Origin: Candidatus Tenebribacter mawsonii
Lineage (GTDB): Bacteria > Cloacimonadota > Cloacimonadia > Cloacimonadales > TCS61
Assembly (NCBI GenBank): GCA_030765665.1
Contig: JAVCCD010000152.1
Coordinates: forward strand, 1 to 9,204
Direction of reading: 5' to 3'
Length of the DNA: 9,204 bases
The position numbers were made by a program, and so were the translations under genes. The stretch's first letter is position 1. Each line of letters begins with the position of its first letter. Under the pieces are notes generated by a model that made no database searches, was not told where the DNA came from, and worked only from the letters and a program-made list of their open reading frames with translations. Shown piece by piece: positions 1-5,817 of this stretch.

Positions 1-8
1 ATCTCAAC

Positions 9-34
9 CTCTGAATGTGCGAAGCTCTTCAGAG
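9..34. repeat. Small hairpin near the window edge
   Basis: CTCTGAA (9-15) and TTCAGAG (28-34) form a perfect 7-bp inverted repeat around a 12-nt loop. It lies downstream of the minus-strand gene ending at 94 and may be part of a larger palindromic spacer that runs out of the window. The opening bases ATCTCAACC also occur at the start of the hairpin block near 5561, which suggests a related intergenic repeat. Function unknown. Confidence 0.5.
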
Positions 35-45
35 TGTCGAACTTT

Positions 46-89
46 AAACATTCGGATGATCCCGATGAATCGGGAGCAATCCGAAGTTT
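46..89 (-). terminator. Long imperfect hairpin just downstream of the interrupted gene
   Basis: Three nested arm pairs fold together: AAAC/GTTT (46-49 with 86-89), TTCGGAT/ATCCGAA (51-57 with 79-85) and TCCCGAT/ATCGGGA (60-66 with 69-75). That gives about 18 base pairs with small bulges and a very tight tip. On the minus strand the hairpin begins 4 nt after the TAA stop at 96-94. It could therefore end transcription or protect the 3' end of the mRNA. The tract after it (GTTTAAAG) is only weakly U-rich, so intrinsic termination is an inference. A palindromic repeat element is the alternative. Confidence 0.45.
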
Positions 90-93
90 GGTG

Positions 94-1899
94 TTACTTA
101 AGAAGCAACATTTTTTTCATGGATGTTTCTTTACCTACAGAAATCTTATAGAAGTAAATTCCTGATGCAGTTGCTTTATTATTGCTATCATTACCATTCC
201 ATTCTATTGAATGAAGTCCTTTTTCTAAGAACTCATTAGTTAAAGTTCTAACCTTTTGACCCTTAACATTATAGATTGATAATTCCACATCACCATCTTC
301 CGGTAGGGAGAAGTTGATAGTCGTCGTCGGGTTAAACGGATTAGGATAGTTGGAAAGAGTTACATTTACAGGAACGATATCTTCTTCGATAGGATCTTCC
401 TTTTCATATAATCCGTTTTCCAGTTCACTTACTATTTGTTGGAATTCATTGAAATTTTGCGGTTTAATTGTGCAAATTTCCGGTAAAGCTCTGCTACCTT
501 CTTCGATAAGTTTAACATAGCAATAAGCTTCATCTGTTAATGCATCTATTAATTCTATCTCATTTGCAGGATCTGCAATGACTGTTTCAAGAAGATTTAT
601 AGCAATATCATACTCTTCTTTCTGCATATAAGTTTTGGTTATTACATCCTTTTTTACCCGATATAATGAACTGCCTTCAATAGCTGCTATATTATCAATG
701 TATTGCAACAGAGTATCGTAATCTTTATCTGTGTAATTTACAATGAAATAGATTTTCTGCAAAGATGCTGCCGCTTCTACAGATTCAGGATAACCTGTGA
801 TTATCTGTTCAAATGTTGAACGTGCTGTTGCGTAATTCCCAGCGTTCATATCTTCCGATGCTGAATCAAACATCATTTTTTCATCCGATACAATACCTCC
901 AAAATAGAAAGCATTAATACTAGGCCAGAACCTTTCAGGATCAGAATGATCTATTGTATTAACTGAGCCTGAGACATCAACCTGATCACTTCCATTCCAA
1001 CCAAATAATTTTAAAATATATTTATCCGCATTATAAACATACTCATCATCAATTATGTTATTTGCTTCTTCACCCCAAGTGTAACTCTGTTCATATCCAC
1101 CATATTCTGCCCAGCCATTATTAGAAACTTCATAGTTTCCATCGACGATAAAATCCACAAATGAACCACCTTTATATCCAACAATACCATATCTAGTGTT
1201 ATTTCGGACATTTGTGTATTTGAAACTGATATCTCTGTCTCGGAAGATAAGTCCGTTACCCTCATTGTAATTTATTTCACAATATTCGATAGTTGAAGGT
1301 TCATCGCAGGCATAATTCATGTTCACACCATTCCCGTTACCTGTCATTGTTGAGTTTAATATTGTTGCAGGCGAGTTATAAACATTAATTCCAGAATAAT
1401 TATCTATGAAATCACAATCATCAATTACAAGGCTATGTCTATCGCGAACAAGCAACTGCACATTATCATGGAAATTTGTTTTAAAGAAATTAATTGAGGC
1501 AAATGGTCTTACACTTCCCTGCATTAAAAGATCACACATATCGGAGATGTTACAATTAACAAACCAATAAGGTGAAGTATCTGTTGGATTTTGGATAGCT
1601 ATTCCACTCCATTGTCCTCCAGAACTGGATTCGATAGTGATTTCAGGTCCTGGATTAGTCATGAAATAATCTTTATCATGTGTTGTAATCAATCCACCAT
1701 TTTGAGCAATTATTCGGTCACCCGGGAACCATTCTTCAAAACCACTAACAGGTACACCTGGAGGTAATTGCTCAGAATATCCTGTGGCAAAACCAGTAAT
1801 TGTACTACCCCAGTCTAAGAATAATTTTGCTCCTGAGCCTTCAATTAATACGGATGATCCATGTTTAATATCAAGTTGTGCGCCATCATTCAAATTCAC
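94..1899 (-). CDS. Orphaned C-terminal half: beta-helix, TPR-like helices and FlgD-type sorting tail (601 aa if started at GTG)
   Basis: This is the part of the interrupted gene after the TAG; the open frame really begins at 2055. From the GTG, residues 1-330 are Asn/Gly-rich beta-helix coils such as FVNCNISD, IDDCDFIDN and ILNSTMTGN. Residues 340-500 are helical and TPR-like (MMFDSASEDMNAGNYATA, then FEQIITGYPES). Residues 515-601 form the tail, with NYPNPFNPTTTI, YNVKGQKV, SGIYFYK and a KKMLLLK end. It has no signal peptide, so even if translated alone it should not be exported. AGAAGG lies 4 nt before the GTG, but these bases also encode the conserved strand ELEIEGI. I therefore regard the GTG as an artefact of ORF calling and not a real start. 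Confidence 0.5.
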   Translation of the reverse strand: MNLNDGAQLDIKHGSSVLIEGSGAKLFLDWGSTITGFATGYSEQLPPGVPVSGFEEWFPGDRIIAQNGGLITTHDKDYFMTNPGPEITIESSSGGQWSGIAIQNPTDTSPYWFVNCNISDMCDLLMQGSVRPFASINFFKTNFHDNVQLLVRDRHSLVIDDCDFIDNYSGINVYNSPATILNSTMTGNGNGVNMNYACDEPSTIEYCEINYNEGNGLIFRDRDISFKYTNVRNNTRYGIVGYKGGSFVDFIVDGNYEVSNNGWAEYGGYEQSYTWGEEANNIIDDEYVYNADKYILKLFGWNGSDQVDVSGSVNTIDHSDPERFWPSINAFYFGGIVSDEKMMFDSASEDMNAGNYATARSTFEQIITGYPESVEAAASLQKIYFIVNYTDKDYDTLLQYIDNIAAIEGSSLYRVKKDVITKTYMQKEEYDIAINLLETVIADPANEIELIDALTDEAYCYVKLIEEGSRALPEICTIKPQNFNEFQQIVSELENGLYEKEDPIEEDIVPVNVTLSNYPNPFNPTTTINFSLPEDGDVELSIYNVKGQKVRTLTNEFLEKGLHSIEWNGNDSNNKATASGIYFYKISVGKETSMKKMLLLK

Positions 1900-2055
1900 A
1901 ATACCTTCTATCTCAAGTTCTGCTTGTGTTTGAAAGTAAATATGTGAGTCAATATCTAAAGTAGCATTGCTTGCGACTGTTAAATCACCAGTGATATATT
2001 TAAAAGTATTCCAAGTAGTATTCGAAGCTATTTCACCTGATACAAATACATCTTC

Positions 2056-2058
2056 CTA
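2056..2058 (-). other. In-frame amber codon separating the two halves of the paralogue
   Basis: The codons read AAT AAT TCT TAT TAG GAA GAT GTA on the minus strand. The upstream and downstream frames are identical: 3135 and 1899 differ by a multiple of three. The 726-aa gene at 3356-5536 ends with TAG directly after a canonical MLLLK terminus, so TAG works as a normal stop in this organism. That argues against genome-wide recoding. No long stem-loop of the kind that would suggest programmed readthrough was obvious just 3' of the codon, though I checked this only by eye. Confidence 0.85.
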
Positions 2059-3135
2059 ATAAGAATTATTTATGAATGGAAAATTTAAAAGATCATACTT
2101 GTTAATATAGGTCAAATCATGTCTATCGAGTAAATTAAAGTTATTATCCTGAGTTTTTACAGCATAGAAATCATCAAGTCCTTTATAACCTATATCATGT
2201 CCAGGGTCATAATCATGCGAATTTCGGTATACATAAAGATTTTCACCATCGGACAAAATGAAATTTGTTACATTTTTCCATGGTGAGACCGCATCAGGAT
2301 TATTAAATAATTCATCAAATAAATTATAATTACCTGAATCAATAGTAGCTATAATAGAATTTCTAATTCCTTGTATCACGTCACCGTTAACTTCATTAAT
2401 GTTGTACATAATCCAATGAAACAAAACTTCACTGTCAATTATATCATTGATATTATGATAGTTAGGGTCACTTGGAGTATACCAGCCTGAACTATGCTCA
2501 ATCCAATTTGAATGATATCCATTGTCCCAGTCAAACCAATCAAGTGCATTAAGTTCATTGAAAATTAAGGCTTTCGGAGTAGATTTAATTGTTCCATTAT
2601 GCATAAAGGTAAAGGTTTTGCCTGGGCTATTTTCAATTTCTAAACGAAAGGGATGATTACCTTCTCCACTTTCACCCAATCTATCATGACCAAGCACAAG
2701 GGTCGCTAGAGTATTCGGATTATCAATTAATTTGGTTTTTGCAGTATCAAGCTCCCATTTATCATCTGCATCACCACCCGTATAAAAAGTACCTGAACCG
2801 ATTTGATACCATGCTTGATTATCAGGATCTCCCTGATTGGAAGCATTATGACCTAAATTATCCGGATCAAGATAGAAATCTCCACCTTCTTTATAATAAA
2901 GAATTCCATAACCATCATCGTTTAAAGGAGAAACGGCAGAACGATCTTTTAAAAATTGCATAAAATCGTTAGGATCATCATAAGTAAAAATTGAATTACT
3001 AATATTCGAAATAAATTCACCTTTCTTGGCAATCATTGCCATCATATCACAATCTGCGTATAAAACAACAGACACAAAACTCATAACAAAAATTAATGTT
3101 ATGATAAAAACTAACTTCTTTTTTCCAGTAAACAT
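2056..3135 (-). CDS. Exported class II (Ntn-type) glutamine amidotransferase-like protein, 359 aa, truncated relative to its paralogue
   Basis: This is the expressed N-terminal part of the interrupted gene. Residues 1-27 form a signal peptide: a FTGKKK basic end, a hydrophobic core, and LYA before the likely cleavage point. Next comes D28-C29-D-M-M-A-M, resembling the start of YafJ-type class II glutamine amidotransferases, whose N-terminal Cys is the nucleophile. Other family-like motifs are DGYGILY (74-80), GHDR (149-152), NHPF (160-163), FMHNG (177-181), DSE (234-236) and ILSDGE (293-298). By family analogy the domain would hydrolyse glutamine or a related amide using Cys29. The true substrate is unknown, and no synthase partner domain is seen. 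The start at 3135 is preferred over an ATG at 3198, because GGAG (3145-3142) sits 6 nt upstream and the signal peptide then begins like that of the paralogue. The protein ends at TAG 2058-2056, so as translated it lacks the beta-helix and the tail. Confidence 0.75.
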   Translation of the reverse strand: MFTGKKKLVFIITLIFVMSFVSVVLYADCDMMAMIAKKGEFISNISNSIFTYDDPNDFMQFLKDRSAVSPLNDDGYGILYYKEGGDFYLDPDNLGHNASNQGDPDNQAWYQIGSGTFYTGGDADDKWELDTAKTKLIDNPNTLATLVLGHDRLGESGEGNHPFRLEIENSPGKTFTFMHNGTIKSTPKALIFNELNALDWFDWDNGYHSNWIEHSSGWYTPSDPNYHNINDIIDSEVLFHWIMYNINEVNGDVIQGIRNSIIATIDSGNYNLFDELFNNPDAVSPWKNVTNFILSDGENLYVYRNSHDYDPGHDIGYKGLDDFYAVKTQDNNFNLLDRHDLTYINKYDLLNFPFINNSY

Positions 3136-3260
3136 AGTAATCTCCATTTTTAATTTTTTTGTTTGTTTGATAAATATTGCTTCTAAGATAGTTATCAAGT
3201 ATTCAACTTAATATGCGAGATTATCTTCTCTAAATCATAGGCTATTCCTCTTTCCTTTTT
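3136..3260 (-). promoter_or_regulatory. Leader of the interrupted gene, similar to the leader of its paralogue
   Basis: On the minus strand this region carries an ATAGCCTATGATT-like block, a GAGA/TCTC dyad, a TTAAGT-TGAAT-ACTTGA dyad (+ strand 3195-3211), an A-rich stretch, and AAAATGGAG (GGAG at 3145-3142) 6 nt before the ATG at 3135. The same elements in the same order precede the start at 8832, so the leader was duplicated with the gene. TTGAAT within the second dyad could be a -35 box, but no well-spaced -10 box stands out. The promoter is therefore inferred from conservation and not from a consensus match. Confidence 0.5.
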
Positions 3261-3267
3261 TTATGGT

Positions 3268-3337
3268 GTATAATGTTTGGCAGCTGCCACGCTCCTCTTG
3301 CTTTTCTTCTTGCTGGCTGTGGAACTGTTTGTTATAC
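3268..3337 (+). repeat. attC-like recombination site (short), within a 13-bp perfect inverted repeat
   Basis: On the + strand GTATAAT (3268-3274, R''-like) pairs with GTTATAC (3331-3337, R'-like). Inside, CAGCT-G-CCAC (3281-3290) pairs with GTGG-AA-CTG (3319-3327), with one C/A mismatch and a single unpaired G at 3286. The right spacer is TTT. This is the R-spacer-L-loop-L-spacer-R plan of integron attC sites, including an extra base on the left L arm, and its 70 nt length is typical. The outer arms extend to TTATGGTGTATAA (3261-3273) and TTATACACCATAA (3332-3344). GTTATAC departs from GTTRRRY at one base, and the left arm has AAT instead of AAC. Alternatives are an anonymous palindromic element or an RNA hairpin in the 3' region of the gene ending at 3356. 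Confidence 0.45.
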
Positions 3338-3355
3338 ACCATAATCTTTAAACCT

Positions 3356-5536
3356 CTATTTCAATAAAAGCATTCGTTTTACTAATTCTTGATCGCTCGC
3401 TTTGATTTTATAAAAATAGATCCCAGAACTTACAGATTTATTATTAGAATCTAAACCAGACCAAATTATTGAATGTTTACCTTTTTGCATTTCTTCATTG
3501 ATTAACGTTGTAACTTTCTGTCCTTTAATATTAAAAATAGATAATTCTACATTACTATTATTTTGTACGGAAAAAGAAATTGTTGTAGAAGGATTAAACG
3601 GATTGGGATAATTAGTTAAATTTAAAATATTTGCTAATTGAATTATCTCATTTTCTTCAACATCAACTGTTTCAAACATTGGAATTGCAAGTTGAGTGAA
3701 CTCACCATCAATAACTTCAATTTGGTATTCAATGACATCCTCGTAAAATACACGTTCTGCATAAATATCATAAACTCCGGCAGGAAGTTTGTATTCAAAA
3801 TTACCAATGCTGTCCGAGAAAGTGAATTCACCAGATTCATTATTGACCTTTAGTAACACATAATCTACCGGATTTCCAGTTGCTGGATTGTAAGTATAAC
3901 CCTCGATACCGCCAAAAGCAGGTGAACCGTATTCATAAGGACCAATATCGATTATTGCACTTCCGTTATTATCTCCATCCCAGACTCTATGATTGTAATC
4001 CAGATCAAATGGATAGTAATAACCCAGTGTATCAAAACCGGCATCGATTGCAATGCTATTTGCTGTTAGATGAAAATCTCCATTTTGGATATCTTCGAAG
4101 ATGGATTGTGATTGTAAGGAATCTACCCAGATATTGCCGCCACCATCAATACATTCCGGTGGAAGCTCAAAATCTAAAATGCAGTTCCGGAAGATGGGAT
4201 TGCCAGATACGCCATTATTCGAAATCTCCTCATTTGAAATAAATATGCAATTATTAAAGAAATTTGAGAAAGCACCATCAAAAGCATATTGATTTTGTAT
4301 TGATAAATTATTATTACACATCTCATTTCTATAAGTTACAATAATTCCGTTTTCGCCTGCAAATCCAATATTATTATATACTTCAACATAACCTGATGTT
4401 CGGACGTTACCATAATTTATCTTATTATTAAATATTTTACCTGAACATTGTAATCCTGTATCTAAATCACAATCTTCAAAATAATTATCACTGATCTCAA
4501 CATAAGCATTATTTATATCAATACCATCATTACCACCGATGAAATTGTTCTTTTTGATGAAAAGAGCATTATCTTCTTCTCCACCATAAATAGCACCACC
4601 ATTGCCATCACAGCTTATGAATTCATTATTATAAATGTAAGAACCAAAATCTGATTCCATATCCGAATGGATTCCATTTTCACCAAGAAAATAATTGTTT
4701 ACTACATATGTTGGAGTGTTTCTTCTAATATCAACATGCCCCCAAGATGTGTCAGTTTCAATAAATGAATTTCCGGCTATCAAAACATTATTCGCTTCAT
4801 TTGTAGAACCTGGTGAAATTTTTATACCTTTCATCACATGATATCCAGGATAAGTAGGACTTATATTATCAATATTATAAAAACTGCATTGTTTAATAAT
4901 AACTCTTTTTGGAAAAAAATCTATATAAACTCCTGCAAAATTATCTACAAAGTTGCAATGTTCGATTATAAATTCCTCATTATATGCACTAATAGCTCCA
5001 CTCGGAATTATACCGAGAACAATAAGCAGATAAGCTGAATATTTAAAATTACAATATTTAAAGCTGCATAAATCTGCAAATTCATTGAGATAAATTATTC
5101 CCCAATGATAATATAACGAATCCTGAATTCGTGTAAAAGTTATGGGGTTTTCTTCAGTACCATTAGCAATTAATCTACCATCTACCTGTATCATTTTAGC
5201 AATGTTTTCTCCATTGTAATAAACAAAATTATCCATATCCTGATAACTTGTTAAGGGAGCAGCATTAAGTTTTACAATAGTTCCGGGAAGAATTGTTAGT
5301 GTTACTTCATCATCGACATAAACATCATCGATAACATGATATGGGTTGTTTTCCGGTGACCAGGTTGTGTCTTCGGTTAAGTGACCGCCAACTTCAATTG
5401 CGAACGCAATTGAAGAATTAGAAATTAGAAATCCGCCTACGCAAAGAAAAACAAGGAGAATATTGCTACGGCGTGACCAGTGTGAAAAATGGGAAATGAA
5501 AAGAATAAAGATCAAAGATACAATTTTATTTTTCAT
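3356..5536 (-). CDS. Secreted parallel beta-helix protein with carboxypeptidase-regulatory-like domain and FlgD-type sorting tail, 726 aa
   Basis: The N-terminus has two hydrophobic stretches (about 5-16 and 25-46), ending in SSIAFA before the probable cleavage near residue 46. Residues 50-540 are a right-handed beta-helix of NosD or polymorphic-outer-membrane-protein style. It opens with GGHLTEDTTWSPENNPYHV, continues through coils such as IEHCNFVDN and IYNNEFISC, and closes with SIAIDAG (494-500) and IIDIGPYEYG (528-537), a common end for this repeat type. Residues 543-620 look like a carboxypeptidase-regulatory-like beta-sandwich (GGIEGYTYNPATGNPV, then LPAGVYDIYAERVFY). Residues 638-726 are the sorting tail, with NYPNPFNPSTTI and SGIYFYK. 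No catalytic residues are recognisable, so a surface adhesin or glycan-binding role is only a guess. The start is supported by GAGG 5 nt upstream (5545-5542). The gene ends in TAG and lies between the two paralogues on the same strand, probably with its own transcription. Confidence 0.8.
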   Translation of the reverse strand: MKNKIVSLIFILFISHFSHWSRRSNILLVFLCVGGFLISNSSIAFAIEVGGHLTEDTTWSPENNPYHVIDDVYVDDEVTLTILPGTIVKLNAAPLTSYQDMDNFVYYNGENIAKMIQVDGRLIANGTEENPITFTRIQDSLYYHWGIIYLNEFADLCSFKYCNFKYSAYLLIVLGIIPSGAISAYNEEFIIEHCNFVDNFAGVYIDFFPKRVIIKQCSFYNIDNISPTYPGYHVMKGIKISPGSTNEANNVLIAGNSFIETDTSWGHVDIRRNTPTYVVNNYFLGENGIHSDMESDFGSYIYNNEFISCDGNGGAIYGGEEDNALFIKKNNFIGGNDGIDINNAYVEISDNYFEDCDLDTGLQCSGKIFNNKINYGNVRTSGYVEVYNNIGFAGENGIIVTYRNEMCNNNLSIQNQYAFDGAFSNFFNNCIFISNEEISNNGVSGNPIFRNCILDFELPPECIDGGGNIWVDSLQSQSIFEDIQNGDFHLTANSIAIDAGFDTLGYYYPFDLDYNHRVWDGDNNGSAIIDIGPYEYGSPAFGGIEGYTYNPATGNPVDYVLLKVNNESGEFTFSDSIGNFEYKLPAGVYDIYAERVFYEDVIEYQIEVIDGEFTQLAIPMFETVDVEENEIIQLANILNLTNYPNPFNPSTTISFSVQNNSNVELSIFNIKGQKVTTLINEEMQKGKHSIIWSGLDSNNKSVSSGIYFYKIKASDQELVKRMLLLK
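5392..5415. repeat. Perfect 11-bp palindrome inside the signal-peptide coding region
   Basis: CTTCAATTGCG (5392-5402) and CGCAATTGAAG (5405-5415) are exact inverted repeats separated by AA. They fall within codons for the end of the signal peptide and the first mature residues (NSSIAFAIE) of the 726-aa protein. Such a tight perfect palindrome is unexpected in ordinary coding sequence. It may be part of a small repeat that entered the gene, or an RNA hairpin near the 5' end of the message. Confidence 0.6.
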
Positions 5537-5557
5537 AATTACCTCACATCACCTGAA

Positions 5558-5655
5558 CTCATCTCAACCCCTCTCTTCTGGTTTTGCTCTCAAGTTAAGC
5601 GATGTTTCGCAAAATGCGAAGCCAACGCCTAAGAGAGGGGCTTTTACGAGATGAG
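5558..5655. repeat. Nested ~98-bp palindromic element upstream of the 726-aa gene
   Basis: CTCATCTC (5558-5565) pairs with GAGATGAG (5648-5655), and CCCCTCTCTT (5568-5577) pairs with AAGAGAGGGG (5631-5640). At the centre TTCGCA/TGCGAA (5606-5611 with 5615-5620) forms a third hairpin around AAA. The element lies just upstream of the gene starting at 5536, about 13 nt before its ribosome binding site. If transcribed it would form a strong 5' leader structure. It could equally be a mobile palindromic repeat. No U-tract suitable for termination follows on the minus strand. Confidence 0.6.
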
Positions 5656-5669
5656 ACAAATGTCTATTT

Positions 5670-5814
5670 AACCATTGCGAAGGTCAAGAAAAAGTGTCTC
5701 TACCCGCATTCGACTGAATACGGGTAGAGATTGTTTGCAAACAAATCTTGTCTGCTTTTGTAACCGTTCGGAAGGTCGAGAATCATAGTAAGACCGACAA
5801 CCATTCCGAAGGTT
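5670..5814. repeat. Three copies of a 15-16 bp imperfect palindrome (AACCrTT..GAAGGT)
   Basis: AACCATTGCGAAGGT (5670-5684), AACCGTTCGGAAGGT (5762-5776) and AACCATTCCGAAGGTT (5799-5814) share the outer AACC/GGT arms and the TT..GAA core. They differ only at the centre and at the fifth base. The last copy lies 4 nt beyond the stop codon of the 1004-aa gene and could help form the 3' end of its transcript. Three variants in 145 bp, none in the flanking genes, point to a local repeat family and not to chance. Function unknown. Confidence 0.55.
5697..5748. repeat. Strong hairpin plus adjacent 14-bp palindrome
   Basis: TCTCTACCCG (5697-5706) and CGGGTAGAGA (5721-5730) form a perfect 10-bp stem; its loop holds a further ATTC/GAAT pairing. 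TTGTTTGCAAACAA (5731-5744) follows at once and is a perfect palindrome, loosely extended by AGAT/ATCT to 5748. On the minus strand these lie downstream of the gene ending at 5818 and could form a terminator, although no clear U-run follows. On either strand the pair could form a cruciform or act as a protein-binding dyad. Confidence 0.55.
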
Positions 5815-5817
5815 TAC

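Larger units (their letters stand above)
94..3135 (-). pseudogene. Secreted class II amidotransferase-like / beta-helix / sorting-tail protein, interrupted by an in-frame TAG
   Basis: Read through one TAG at 2058-2056, this stretch is a continuous frame of 1014 codons. It matches the intact 1004-aa protein at 5818-8832 from end to end. The order is signal peptide, amidotransferase-like domain with Cys29, parallel beta-helix (about residues 365-740), helical TPR-like stretch (about 753-912) and FlgD-like sorting tail (about 927-1013). The 52 codons between the TAG and the GTG at 1899 are open and align with the paralogue: VSGEIASNTTWN here against VSGTWSSNNSPY there. There is no frameshift and no second stop. 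The simplest reading is a recent nonsense mutation, because both halves keep their conserved motifs. Alternatives are a sequencing or assembly error, occasional readthrough, or a truncation that is tolerated because the stop falls at a domain boundary. Start chosen at 3135, where GGAG lies 6 nt upstream. Confidence 0.8.

Noticed and set aside
94..1899. An independent gene starting at GTG 1899 with an AGAAGG site
   Set aside because: The frame runs open back to the TAG and aligns with the paralogue there, no signal peptide follows the GTG, and the purine-rich bases encode a conserved beta-strand.
2056..2058. TAG as a recoded sense codon (alternative genetic code or pyrrolysine)
   Set aside because: The 726-aa gene ends with TAG right after a canonical MLLLK terminus, so TAG works as a stop here. 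Neither of the other two long frames contains an internal TAG.
2739..2963. Short plus-strand and alternative-frame reading frames (also 3026-3211, 3638-3853, 3880-4292, 4838-5038, 7219-7407, 7457-7759, 8406-8588, 8905-9133)
   Set aside because: They lie opposite or out of frame with well-supported long genes, or across palindromic spacer, and have no recognisable motifs or convincing ribosome binding sites.
3261..3344. Insertion sequence or MITE based on the 13-bp inverted repeats
   Set aside because: At 84 bp it encodes nothing, no target-site duplication is visible at its ends, and the second site shares only its left end. The attC-like geometry explains more, though a MITE is not fully excluded.
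5558..5655. A third attC-like site using GTTAAGC at 5594-5600
   Set aside because: GTTAAGC matches the R' consensus, but no partner RYYYAAC lies at a suitable distance on the same strand. The only opposite-strand pairing would span 39 nt, too short for attC.
5558..5814. CRISPR array
   Set aside because: The repeats are short palindromes with unequal spacing (92 and 37 bp) and no regular spacers.
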